The notes below the pieces were generated by a model. The model had not been told where the DNA came from and did not search any database. It was given only the letters and a program-made list of their open reading frames with translations. Of a stretch of DNA of 60,441 nt, positions 25,246 to 32,863 are shown one piece after another (positions within the stretch are counted from its first letter, which is position 1; every line of letters starts with the position of its first letter). Both the position numbers and the translations under genes were made by a program. Source of the DNA: an uncultured Collinsella sp. (GTDB lineage Bacteria > Actinomycetota > Coriobacteriia > Coriobacteriales > Coriobacteriaceae); the NCBI GenBank assembly GCA_938005465.1, contig CALLNU010000025.1, positions 1-60,441 on the forward strand, given 5' to 3'.

Positions 25246-25623
25246 TTAGATATCCGCCTTGAGGTCGAGGGAAAGCGTCAGGGGCGCCGCAGTCTTTTCG
25301 TAGGAGTCGCACACGCTCGCGAGGATGAGCTCGGCATACACCGCAGCCTGGTCGTCTTCATCGACCGTAGCCTGGTCACCAAAGGTAATAGTCATGCCAA
25401 CGTGGGTCTCATCGACATCGAATTTGATGGTGATGTCGTCGCAGTCGACCGCGGTGCAACCAAAAATGAAAGCCTCCTCGGCAGCCATGCGGATGTCCTC
25501 AATGCGATCGACAGACATAGAGCACAGGGCACCAACGTTGGCTGCCGTCATGCGCACAAGGCGAGCGAGACGCGGGTCACCGGCAACGGTCAGCGTGATA
25601 GGGCAGGTTGCTTCGCTACTCAT
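25246..25623 (-). CDS. RsbW/SpoIIAB-like anti-sigma protein with degenerate ATP site
   Basis: 125 aa, clearly shaped like the start of an RsbW/SpoIIAB GHKL domain: DRIEDIRMAAEEAFIFG near 39-55 matches the helix that normally reads EDIxLAxxEAxxNAxxH. The Mg-ATP asparagine of that N-box is replaced by Phe54, and no DxGxG box is visible after it. It is also shorter than typical RsbW (about 160 aa). Next to the sigma-factor gene it is probably an anti-sigma factor, perhaps without kinase activity. No RsbV gene is nearby. Its start overlaps the DUF948 gene end. Confidence 0.7.
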   Translation of the reverse strand: MSSEATCPITLTVAGDPRLARLVRMTAANVGALCSMSVDRIEDIRMAAEEAFIFGCTAVDCDDITIKFDVDETHVGMTITFGDQATVDEDDQAAVYAELILASVCDSYEKTAAPLTLSLDLKADI

Positions 25624-26203
25624 CGCAGGACTCCTCAGAGGTCTCGGCGGGCGTGTAAGTGTAATACTGAGCCGGCTTGGCTACAGTCTTCTGGTCATCA
25701 TCGTCGCCCGCGGCGGCCTCGTCCTCGCCAATTAGGACGCGATCGGTAGGCCGCTCTGCCTCCGCAGCAGCAGCGGCGAGCTTGCGCTCGGTGTCAGCTG
25801 CAGGAGCCTTCACCTTATTGAAGAGCTTCTGCACAGCACCGGCGGCAGAGTCGGTCACGCTCGACACAGCATTGCTGGCCTCGGCCATGCTGCCCGTAAC
25901 CTCGGAAATGTCGCGAACCACGGCTTCGACCTCTACGAGATTTGAGGTAAGGGCATCAACTGCCGTCTTGCTCGACTTAAGCAGCGGCTCCATCTGGGCA
26001 AGCGCCGGCGTAAGCTCATCGACAGCGCCATCGAGCTTTGCCACCACAGGCTGAGCCTCGGCGATGGTGTTGTTGAGGTCGTTCACGGTCTTATCGAGCG
26101 AGTCGACAACGGTGCGGGTCTTGCGCAGGGTGAGCGCAAGCTCAACGATAGCCCACACGCCGGCAACGGCGAGCAGCAGCAAGGCGATTTGAATGGGACT
26201 CAT
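25616..26203 (-). CDS. DUF948-like membrane-anchored coiled-coil protein
   Basis: 195 aa. An N-terminal membrane helix (IALLLLAVAGVWAIVELAL, about 5-23) is followed by a heptad-rich region of repeated Val/Asp/Leu/Thr segments (VDSLDKTVNDLNNTIAEA..., about 33-125) and an Ala/Glu/Asp-rich tail. This resembles DUF948 proteins such as YtxG of Bacillus, a general-stress gene, which fits its position in front of a stress-type sigma factor and anti-sigma gene. It overlaps the anti-sigma gene by 8 bp. Molecular role unknown. Confidence 0.7.
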   Translation of the reverse strand: MSPIQIALLLLAVAGVWAIVELALTLRKTRTVVDSLDKTVNDLNNTIAEAQPVVAKLDGAVDELTPALAQMEPLLKSSKTAVDALTSNLVEVEAVVRDISEVTGSMAEASNAVSSVTDSAAGAVQKLFNKVKAPAADTERKLAAAAAEAERPTDRVLIGEDEAAAGDDDDQKTVAKPAQYYTYTPAETSEESCDE

Positions 26204-26303
26204 ACAAGCCTCCCAAAGGAATCGAAATACAGACGCTTTTCATGGTACCCCAAAGGGGACCGAACATGCCAAGAGCAGCAACGTGGGACAAAATTATCAG
26301 CAG

Positions 26304-27653
26304 CTACTTCGGCGCATTCCCGCTGCGGTCGCGTTCGCTTTGCTCTACGCGCCATTCTTCCCAACCGCGGCCGGCAGGCTGCCAAAATGCACCGCGTTCT
26401 AAGCCTTCGGGCAAATAGCGCTGGTCGACCCAGCCCTCGGGATAATCGTGCGGATACTTATACACACCGTATTCATCGCTGCCTGGGCGATGGCGATCGC
26501 GCAGATAGCTCGGCACCTCGCGAAGCCCACTAGAGCGGATATCGGCAAGCGCCGCATCGATCGAAGCCTCACACGCGTTGGATTTAGGCGCCAAGCACAC
26601 ATAGAGTGCAGCCTGAGCCAGGTTAATGCGGCACTCGGGATAGCCGATAACCTCGGCAGACTTAAACGCGGCATGTGCCACCAAAAGCGCCTGCGGGTCG
26701 GCGTTGCCAACGTCCTCAGAAGCATGAATCATAATACGGCGTGCAATAAACTTAGGATCCTCCCCTGCATCGATCATGCGCGCAAGCCAGTAGACCGTGG
26801 CATCGGGGTCGCTACCGCGCATGGACTTAATGAACGCACTGATGATGTCGTAGTGCATGTCGCCGTATTTGTCATACGTAAAACCGCGACGCGGGTTGGC
26901 GATCTTCACATCGTCGACGGTGATGGGATATCGCTCCCCCGCCGCCGGAGCCGGCGTCCCCTCGGTATCGGGACGCGTGACGGCAATCTCGCTCGCCAGC
27001 TCAAGTGTTGTCAGGGCCGAGCGTGCATCACCCGCAGCCAGCGTACAAATGGTCTTGACCGTATCCTCATCGGCCGAGAACTTACCGTTCAGACCATGCG
27101 GAGCCTCGAGCGCACGCTCGATCAGCGTGGCAATGTCCCCGTCCTTAAGGTGTTCGAGTTCCACAACACGACCACGCGAGAGCAATGCCGAGTTGACCTC
27201 GAAGTACGGATTCTCCGTCGTAGCGCCAATCATAATAACGGTACGGTTCTCAACTGCATGCAGCAGAGCATCCTGCTGCGACTTAGAGAAGCGGTGAATC
27301 TCATCGATGAATAGAATGGTGCGGCGGTCGTACGTATTCAGGCGCGTCTTGGCCTCGTCAATCACGCGACGCAAGTCCTTCACGGTGCCCGTCACGGCAC
27401 TGACCTCGACAAACTCGCTCTTGGTATGGTTGGCGATAATGTGGGCCAGCGTCGTCTTACCCGTACCGGCCGGCCCGTACAGAATCACGCTCGAAAGCAC
27501 ATCGTGCTCGATCGCGGCACGCAACCATGAACCCTTACCGACGGCCTTTTGCTGGCCCACGTACTCGTCGAGCGAATTAGGGCGCATGCGCACCGCAAGC
27601 GGCGCATTCTGAAAGGAACGCTCGCGCGTCGAAGCAGAAAAAAGGTCGTCCAT
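26304..27653 (-). CDS. rarA: replication-associated recombination protein A (AAA ATPase)
   Basis: RarA/MgsA/WHIP-family clamp-loader-like ATPase acting at stalled forks, about 449 aa. Walker A GPAGTGKTTLAHI, Walker B LFIDEIHRFSKSQQDALL, sensor GATTENPYFEVN and the C-terminal MHYDIISAFIKSMRGSDPDATVYW are all typical. The start at 27653 (MDDLF) matches family N-termini; ATGs at 27659, 27668 and 27671 are also in frame. The last residues (RDRSGNAPK) form a short variable tail. Confidence 0.93.
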   Translation of the reverse strand: MDDLFSASTRERSFQNAPLAVRMRPNSLDEYVGQQKAVGKGSWLRAAIEHDVLSSVILYGPAGTGKTTLAHIIANHTKSEFVEVSAVTGTVKDLRRVIDEAKTRLNTYDRRTILFIDEIHRFSKSQQDALLHAVENRTVIMIGATTENPYFEVNSALLSRGRVVELEHLKDGDIATLIERALEAPHGLNGKFSADEDTVKTICTLAAGDARSALTTLELASEIAVTRPDTEGTPAPAAGERYPITVDDVKIANPRRGFTYDKYGDMHYDIISAFIKSMRGSDPDATVYWLARMIDAGEDPKFIARRIMIHASEDVGNADPQALLVAHAAFKSAEVIGYPECRINLAQAALYVCLAPKSNACEASIDAALADIRSSGLREVPSYLRDRHRPGSDEYGVYKYPHDYPEGWVDQRYLPEGLERGAFWQPAGRGWEEWRVEQSERDRSGNAPK

Positions 27654-27713
27654 AGCCATCCCGTGCATCATTCAAAAACGTTTTCTACTAACAGTATACC
27701 GAATTTATACGAA

Positions 27714-28961
27714 CTACCGTTCGTTAATATAGGTACGGTGCGGAAACTCCAGACCAGGGAACAGCTTGCTCGTGAGCTCACAGAAATAACCGTCCGTCAT
27801 GCTCGCGATGTAATCCACCACGGCTTGATCCTTGTCGTCCTGCCAGGCATAGGTGCGATCGTAGTAGGAAAGCTGCTGCTCAATGCGCGAAATATGGTGC
27901 TTAAAGATGTAAGAGGACTCGTCGCCACTGTTTAGATCCCGCAGGCAACGGTCGTAGAGCTTTACGAACGCCTCGAGCAGCTCCGCCTCGGAATCGCCCT
28001 CGATACCGCCCTTACTGTAGATCTTCTCGTAATTCTCCCGCTTGGCACGGCGAATTTCCTCAAACAGGTCCTCGCTCATCTCGATGCGCGGCTTACCATA
28101 GCTGTGCTCAACGATATCGATGGAGGCATGCGTGAGGATCCAACTGTTGTAGGCACCGCCCCGGCCATCATCAAAAGCGTCGGGCGAAAGTAGGCCCGCC
28201 GCGATCGCATCCTGACGGTCACGACCGACGTAGGCAAGAATATCCGAGATGCGAACGACGCAGCCCTCGAGCGTCATGGGACGCAGATGCTCAATTGCGC
28301 TATAGCCCGTGGCGATGCAACCCTCGACCGCCTGATCGAACTGGTCAAAGGAGCTCATGTCCGAGAGCTCAAACACACGCTGCTCATATTCGCCGTTGTG
28401 GCATAGCACGCCATCGAGCGTCTGAAGCGACACATTACGGCCGTACAGCGCGTCGAGCACGCGGACCGACTGCACGTTATGGAAAAAGTAGCGACCCGTG
28501 CGCTCGTGGTAAATATCATTGAGGAATCGCTCACCGGCATGGCCAAAGGGCGTGTGTCCCAAGTCGTGGCCCAGGCCAATCGCCTCGATCAGATCGCAGT
28601 TGAGCCCCAGGGCGCGACCGATATCGCGCGCAATGCGCGAGACAAGCTGCACGTGTAAACCGCGGCGCGACAGATCATCATTGCTACGGAAGCTAAAGAC
28701 CTGCGTTTTGCCTGCATAACGCGTGTACGCCGGAAGATGAAGTATCTTTTCGGTATCACGCATAAACGCCGGACGCATAAGCTTGCCTTTGTCGGCGGCG
28801 CGATCAATACGACGAATGACCTGATCGTCGTTGCAACGATACGGGTTGACATAGCCCGAAGCACGATCGGCGGCAATGCGCTCGACAAGTTCGGGCGACA
28901 ACGCCGAGGGAATACGGTCCATGCGCGCCTTAATGACGGCCGTTTCTTGATTAGTTGCCAT
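27714..28961 (-). CDS. dgt: deoxyguanosinetriphosphate triphosphohydrolase-like HD protein
   Basis: HD-domain dNTP triphosphohydrolase, about 415 aa, cleaving dNTP to nucleoside and triphosphate and so adjusting dNTP pools. The HD motif GLGHDLGHTPFGHAG is intact, preceded by the TQVFSFRSNDDLSRRGLH segment near the N-terminal third. The ATG at 28961 has AAGGAG six bases upstream; the open frame to 28988 includes that site. It follows rarA upstream with a short gap and is downstream of the prepilin peptidase gene. Confidence 0.9.
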   Translation of the reverse strand: MATNQETAVIKARMDRIPSALSPELVERIAADRASGYVNPYRCNDDQVIRRIDRAADKGKLMRPAFMRDTEKILHLPAYTRYAGKTQVFSFRSNDDLSRRGLHVQLVSRIARDIGRALGLNCDLIEAIGLGHDLGHTPFGHAGERFLNDIYHERTGRYFFHNVQSVRVLDALYGRNVSLQTLDGVLCHNGEYEQRVFELSDMSSFDQFDQAVEGCIATGYSAIEHLRPMTLEGCVVRISDILAYVGRDRQDAIAAGLLSPDAFDDGRGGAYNSWILTHASIDIVEHSYGKPRIEMSEDLFEEIRRAKRENYEKIYSKGGIEGDSEAELLEAFVKLYDRCLRDLNSGDESSYIFKHHISRIEQQLSYYDRTYAWQDDKDQAVVDYIASMTDGYFCELTSKLFPGLEFPHRTYINER

Positions 28962-28992
28962 GGCATGCTCCTTAAGAAGGATGCGCAATCGG

Positions 28993-29415
28993 TTACAAAG
29001 TGCAGCCCACGACCTCGATTATGGCAAAAATCGGCACCAAAAACGGGAGCAATGGCAGGGAGCGCGATTTTGTGAAGAGGCAAGAGAGAGCCAGGGCCAG
29101 GAGCGCGACGGCAAATGCCACGATGCCGCCCATAGGGTCGAGCGTGCAAAGCGCGAAGAGCGCCTTGGCATCCCCCATGCCGATGCCAGGGATTTGGCGA
29201 AGACGACGCCAGAGGGACTCAGTCAGCACGAGAGCAAGATACACAATGACGGCAAGACCCGCGTGGTCAAGCGCTGTGTTCAAACCGAGGTCGAGCCAAA
29301 CACCCGCCAACGCCGCCACGGCACATGCGCCGGCAAGCCCATTGGGAAACCGTCGCTCTCGGGCATCAATTGCCACGCCGGCAAAGATGCAAATCCAAAA
29401 CGGGATATAGGCCAT
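28993..29415 (-). CDS. A24-type prepilin peptidase (small, CpaA/TadV-like)
   Basis: 140-aa membrane aspartic protease. The first catalytic Asp lies in VAIDARERRFPNG near the N-terminus and the second in the GxGD motif GIGMGDAKALF, in the middle of about five hydrophobic segments. It lacks the N-methyltransferase domain of full prepilin peptidases, like archaeal/Tad-type enzymes. The ATG at 29415 is preceded by GAGGAGGAG. No pilin, pilus ATPase or secretion gene is in the window, so the substrate is unknown; it sits between dgt and a membrane glycosyltransferase. Confidence 0.82.
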   Translation of the reverse strand: MAYIPFWICIFAGVAIDARERRFPNGLAGACAVAALAGVWLDLGLNTALDHAGLAVIVYLALVLTESLWRRLRQIPGIGMGDAKALFALCTLDPMGGIVAFAVALLALALSCLFTKSRSLPLLPFLVPIFAIIEVVGCTL

Positions 29416-29446
29416 CGGACTCCTCCTCGAGCTGCATCGCAAAAGC

Positions 29447-29488
29447 AAAAACCACCACAAAGGTGCCTGTCCCCTTTGCGGTGGTTTT
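29447..29488 (-). terminator. terminator of the glycosyltransferase gene (probably bidirectional)
   Basis: AAAACCACC..AAAGG pairs with CCCCTTT..GGTGGTTTT across a 7-base loop; on the minus strand TTTTTGCTTTTG follows. The loop and inner stem contain GGGGACAGGCACC (minus strand). Confidence 0.8.
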
Positions 29489-29496
29489 GGTGGTGG

Positions 29497-30792
29497 TTAT
29501 TTGGCGCCTTGCATGACCTCGTCAAGGGTAACGTTGACGGCGTGCTGCGTCGGCACCCAGTCGACCTTCAGGAACAGCGCGGCCACCGTGATAGGGATAT
29601 AGCTGAACATAAAGATCGGGAAGGTAAACAGGTTAGTCACCAGACGCCACTTTTGCGCGCAGTGAATGTGCTTGTACTCAAAGATAGTCGTGAGCAGCGC
29701 CAGGATAAAGAAGGTCTGATACATCATGGCGAAGGTCATAATGAGCGAAGCGGCGCACGCCTGCATCTCAACTTCGGTAGCCAAGAAACCATGCGAAAGG
29801 CCACCCACAATCAAGAACGTCGCATTAGCGAGCATCGAGATCAGCGATAGCAGCATACCCGGGGCGATCGTCATGAACATGTCGTAGGCGGCAAAGCGAT
29901 GATAGCGGAACGTCGACTTGACCAGATGCTTACCGTAGGTAAAGAACACCTGGTAAAAGCCCTTGGTCCAGCGCATACGCTGCTTCCAGGATGCCTTGAA
30001 CGTCACGGGTTGCTCGTCAAAGAACTCCGCCGGCGCATAGCCAATGCGAATACCGTGAATAGCGCAGAACGTAGTGAACTGAATGTCCTCGGTCAGCGTG
30101 TGGAACTGCCAACCGTGCATGCCCTCGATAACGCTTGACGAGATAAGGTAACCCGAACCCGAAACAGCGCAGGACGTCTTGCAGATATTACGCGCGTTGT
30201 TGAGGAAGCGCGCCTCGCGTAGATACCACGTGGCATTAGCAGCCGAGATCCACGAGCTGCCGAAGTTCTTGGAATTGCGATAGCTCGTGACCACATGGAA
30301 GCCCTGGTCAAAGGCATCATTCATCTTGGAAACGTAATCGCGGGAGATAACGTTATCGGCATCGAAGATAAAGTAGCCCTCAAACGTGTCGGGATACTCG
30401 TTGAGAATGCGGTCGAAGCCAAAGTCCATGACCCAGCTCTTGCCCTTGCGGGCCAGGTCATTGCGCTCGTAAACAATGGCACCGGCCTCGCGCGCGAGCT
30501 GCGCGGTGTTGTCGGTGCAGGCGTCGGCAACGACAAAGACCTCGATAAGCTCGGACGGATAGTCCTGGTCCTTGATGGAGCGTACGAGATTGGCAATTAC
30601 GGCTTCCTCGTTATGCGCAGCAATGAAGAAGGCATAGCGGTGAAGTTTTTTGGCCTTGGGAGGCGCGACCTCGCCACGAAGAGCGCCAATGACAAAGAAG
30701 ACCACCTGGTACAGAAAGCAGACCGTGAGCAGCGTGACAACAATCTGGTTGAAGATCACGATGGGTGTGTTGGTTTGTAAAAAGGCGAGCAT
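29497..30792 (-). CDS. membrane-bound family 2 glycosyltransferase
   Basis: Processive-type GT2 of 431 aa. One N-terminal membrane helix (IFNQIVVTLLTVCFLYQVVFFVIGAL) precedes a cytosolic GT-A domain with FFIAAHNEEAVIANL, DACTDNT, FDADN (DxD), TEDIQF (catalytic Asp region) and KQRMRWTKG (QxxRW); three or four C-terminal membrane helices follow. These motifs are shared with hyaluronan, cellulose and poly-GlcNAc synthases; the polymer or lipid product cannot be told. It stands alone, with its own terminator; no other polysaccharide genes are near. Confidence 0.87.
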   Translation of the reverse strand: MLAFLQTNTPIVIFNQIVVTLLTVCFLYQVVFFVIGALRGEVAPPKAKKLHRYAFFIAAHNEEAVIANLVRSIKDQDYPSELIEVFVVADACTDNTAQLAREAGAIVYERNDLARKGKSWVMDFGFDRILNEYPDTFEGYFIFDADNVISRDYVSKMNDAFDQGFHVVTSYRNSKNFGSSWISAANATWYLREARFLNNARNICKTSCAVSGSGYLISSSVIEGMHGWQFHTLTEDIQFTTFCAIHGIRIGYAPAEFFDEQPVTFKASWKQRMRWTKGFYQVFFTYGKHLVKSTFRYHRFAAYDMFMTIAPGMLLSLISMLANATFLIVGGLSHGFLATEVEMQACAASLIMTFAMMYQTFFILALLTTIFEYKHIHCAQKWRLVTNLFTFPIFMFSYIPITVAALFLKVDWVPTQHAVNVTLDEVMQGAK

Positions 30793-30874
30793 ACAGGCTC
30801 CCGAGAACGCGTTACGTAAACAACCGTATATCTTACCGCAGGCTTACCGAGTTCAAGAAACCACCTAATACTGG

Positions 30875-31888
30875 CTAGGCTTCGAGCAGACCGAGCTGCG
30901 GAACTATTTCGTCGCCGGCAGCGGTGCGGCCAAGCGAGCGCGGGGCCAGGTCGTCAAGAACCGCGGCGAGATCCCACGGTAGCTCGTCGCGGCACTCAAT
31001 GCGCTCCCCCGTCACGGGATGGTCGAATGCAACACGCCAGGAATGAAGGAATTGCCTGGTCAGACCCTGATCGGCGCGTGCATCGCACTTGCCGTAGAGC
31101 GGATCGCCCACGCAGGCGTGGTTGATATGGCGCATATGCACGCGAATCTGATGTGTGCGGCCCGTAAACAGGTGGCACTCGACGAGCGTATAGCCGTCGT
31201 CAAAACGCGTGGAATCGAAGCGCTCAAGGACCTTAAAGGTCGTAATGGCCTGGCGCGCGAAAGGATCGTCCGAAACCGCCATCTTGACACGGTCACGGGT
31301 AGAACGGGCAATGCCGGTGTTAATGGTGCCCTCATCCATAGCGATATGACCGTGAACGAGCGTGATATAGCGACGGTCGAGCGTGCGCGTACGGATAAGA
31401 TTTTGGAGCGCGCGCTGGGTGTCGTCGTCCTTAGCCGCAAGCATAAGGCCCGAGGTATCGCGATCCAAACGATGCACGATGCCGGGGCGGTCCTCACCCT
31501 GCACGGTGCCCAGATGGTCGATACCGCAGTGATAGACCAGGGCATTCGCGAGCGTACCGCTCTCATGACCATGCGCAGGATGGCACACCAGGCCGCGCTG
31601 CTTGGAGAGCACAATGAGATAGTCGTCCTCATAGCGAATGTCGAGCGGGATGGCCTCGGGAATCACATCGGTGGGATCGTGCGGCTCGGGCAAATCGACC
31701 GAAATACGGTCGCCGGCTCGCACGGCGTACTTTTTAGACAGGCAGGTCTCGCCATTGACACAAACGGCACCGCCCTCAATCAGATGCGCGCAGGCAGAAC
31801 GCGTGGGGCAGCCGTCATTGGCGCCCAGGTAGGCGTCAAGACGCTGACCAGCGGCATCATCCGCAACAAGGATATGGATGTCGGCCAT
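30875..31888 (-). CDS. rluD: RluD/RluC-family pseudouridine synthase
   Basis: Isomerises uridines in 23S rRNA (RluA superfamily). 337 aa. An S4-like N-terminal domain (QRLDAYLGANDGCPTRSACAHLIEGGAVCVNG) is followed by the catalytic domain with IVHRLDRDTSGLMLAAK, where the Asp after HRL is the nucleophile, and GRTHQIRVHM. The start overlaps the lspA stop (TAATG). lspA followed by an rluD homolog is a very common pair. The exact target uridine is inferred only from family. Confidence 0.9.
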   Translation of the reverse strand: MADIHILVADDAAGQRLDAYLGANDGCPTRSACAHLIEGGAVCVNGETCLSKKYAVRAGDRISVDLPEPHDPTDVIPEAIPLDIRYEDDYLIVLSKQRGLVCHPAHGHESGTLANALVYHCGIDHLGTVQGEDRPGIVHRLDRDTSGLMLAAKDDDTQRALQNLIRTRTLDRRYITLVHGHIAMDEGTINTGIARSTRDRVKMAVSDDPFARQAITTFKVLERFDSTRFDDGYTLVECHLFTGRTHQIRVHMRHINHACVGDPLYGKCDARADQGLTRQFLHSWRVAFDHPVTGERIECRDELPWDLAAVLDDLAPRSLGRTAAGDEIVPQLGLLEA

Positions 31889-32469
31889 TAGCGTTCATTC
31901 CTTTCGCGAATCTTGCGGGCACGCTCCCCACGCTGCTGGGCTTTGCGCTTAGCGCGGGCCTCGTCACGGGCGTTGAGCTCAGCGGTCGCATCGACCTCAC
32001 GGGCAGCGGGGCTCAAGAACATGTAGCCAAAGAGGGCGAGCACGACGCCCAAGGTAATGCCGATATCGGCCACATTGAAGACAGGGAAGTCAATGAAGGT
32101 GGTGGCAATAAAATCGGTCACGAAGCCAAAGGCCAAACGATCGATAGCGTTGCCGATAGCACCGCCCGCAACCATCGCCATGCCCACAACCTCAAGATGG
32201 GCGAGCTGGGGTGCACGAACGAGGTACACGGCAATAGCGATAATGACCGCCAACGCCAGCACGGCAAACGCGATGCCATGTCCCTCACCCATGCTAAAGG
32301 CAGCACCGATATTGCGGACAAACATAAAGTCGATGACACCGGGGATGACGGTCACATGCAATGCGTCGCCCACGGCACGAACCGCAAGCTTGGTCAGCTG
32401 GTCAACAAGCAGCACAACGAGCGCCACCCCACCAGCAACACCCAACCGCCAACGCAAAGGCGGCGTCAT
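31888..32469 (-). CDS. lspA: lipoprotein signal peptidase (signal peptidase II)
   Basis: Inner-membrane aspartic protease that removes prolipoprotein signal peptides. About 193 aa with four hydrophobic helices. Conserved blocks are VDQLTK, FVRNIGAAFSMG (NxxAAF), GGAIGNAIDR with one catalytic Asp and FNVADIGITLG with the other. A Lys/Arg/Glu-rich tail of about 30 residues is an extra. The ATG at 32469 puts the first helix at residue 10; a TTG at 32487 is an alternative. Confidence 0.93.
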   Translation of the reverse strand: MTPPLRWRLGVAGGVALVVLLVDQLTKLAVRAVGDALHVTVIPGVIDFMFVRNIGAAFSMGEGHGIAFAVLALAVIIAIAVYLVRAPQLAHLEVVGMAMVAGGAIGNAIDRLAFGFVTDFIATTFIDFPVFNVADIGITLGVVLALFGYMFLSPAAREVDATAELNARDEARAKRKAQQRGERARKIRERNER

Positions 32470-32600
32470 ATCCCCAGTACGACCCAAATCAATCCCCTAC
32501 CCTCAAGAACATCGAATTACGTTTAACGTTAGTAACCATCTTATAGTGACAAACGCCAAACACGCAGCATATTCACCAACGCTGGCGAAATAACCAGCAC

Positions 32601-32638
32601 AAAACAAAAGCGACATTCCGAAAAACGGAATGTCGCTT
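32601..32638 (-). terminator. terminator downstream of ileS
   Basis: Perfect 13-bp stem AAGCGACATTCCG/CGGAATGTCGCTT with a 5-base loop, followed on the minus strand by TTGTTTTGTG. It is about 220 bases beyond the ileS stop, after a structured region. Confidence 0.8.
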
Positions 32639-32642
32639 GATA

Positions 32643-32664
32643 GCTTTCGACTAAGAGCGAAAGC
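32643..32664. repeat. small inverted repeat beside the structured element
   Basis: GCTTTCG and CGAAAGC arms with an 8-base loop. It is part of the 390-bp gap between lspA and ileS that otherwise holds the terminator, the palindromic element and a hairpin at the ileS stop. Confidence 0.5.
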
Positions 32665-32695
32665 GAAAGAAAGCCTTTAGCTCCAGCAATGGAAA

Positions 32696-32841
32696 CGCCG
32701 CATTACCGTCGCCAACAGCGAAAACGTCCCTAAGCGAGCAGGGTGACGTGAAAGAGGAGGGAAGCGTACTTTGGTACGCGACCGACGATTGAACGTCAGA
32801 TTGCCGCTTAGGGGCGTTTGCAGCGTCGGTAGGTTACGGCG
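32696..32841. ncRNA. candidate structured RNA or palindromic repeat downstream of ileS
   Basis: Nested pairings on the plus strand: CGCCG/CGGCG (32696-32700 with 32837-32841), TACCG/CGGTA (32704-32708 with 32827-32831), a 15-bp stem (32722-32736 with 32805-32819, one U-G pair), TGACGT/ACGTCA (32744-32749 with 32793-32798) and a tip hairpin GCGTAC-TTTG-GTACGC (32764-32779). The single non-Watson-Crick position pairs only in plus-strand RNA. No promoter was identified, so expression is a guess. Confidence 0.5.
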
Positions 32842-32863
32842 TTCTACGAACGCCGTAACCTAC
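32829..32863. repeat. perfect 16-bp hairpin over the ileS stop codon
   Basis: Arms 32829-32844 and 32848-32863 are perfect reverse complements with a 3-base loop and include the ileS TAG. No U-run follows; it may stabilise the mRNA 3' end. It competes with the outermost pairs of the larger element beside it. Confidence 0.7.
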
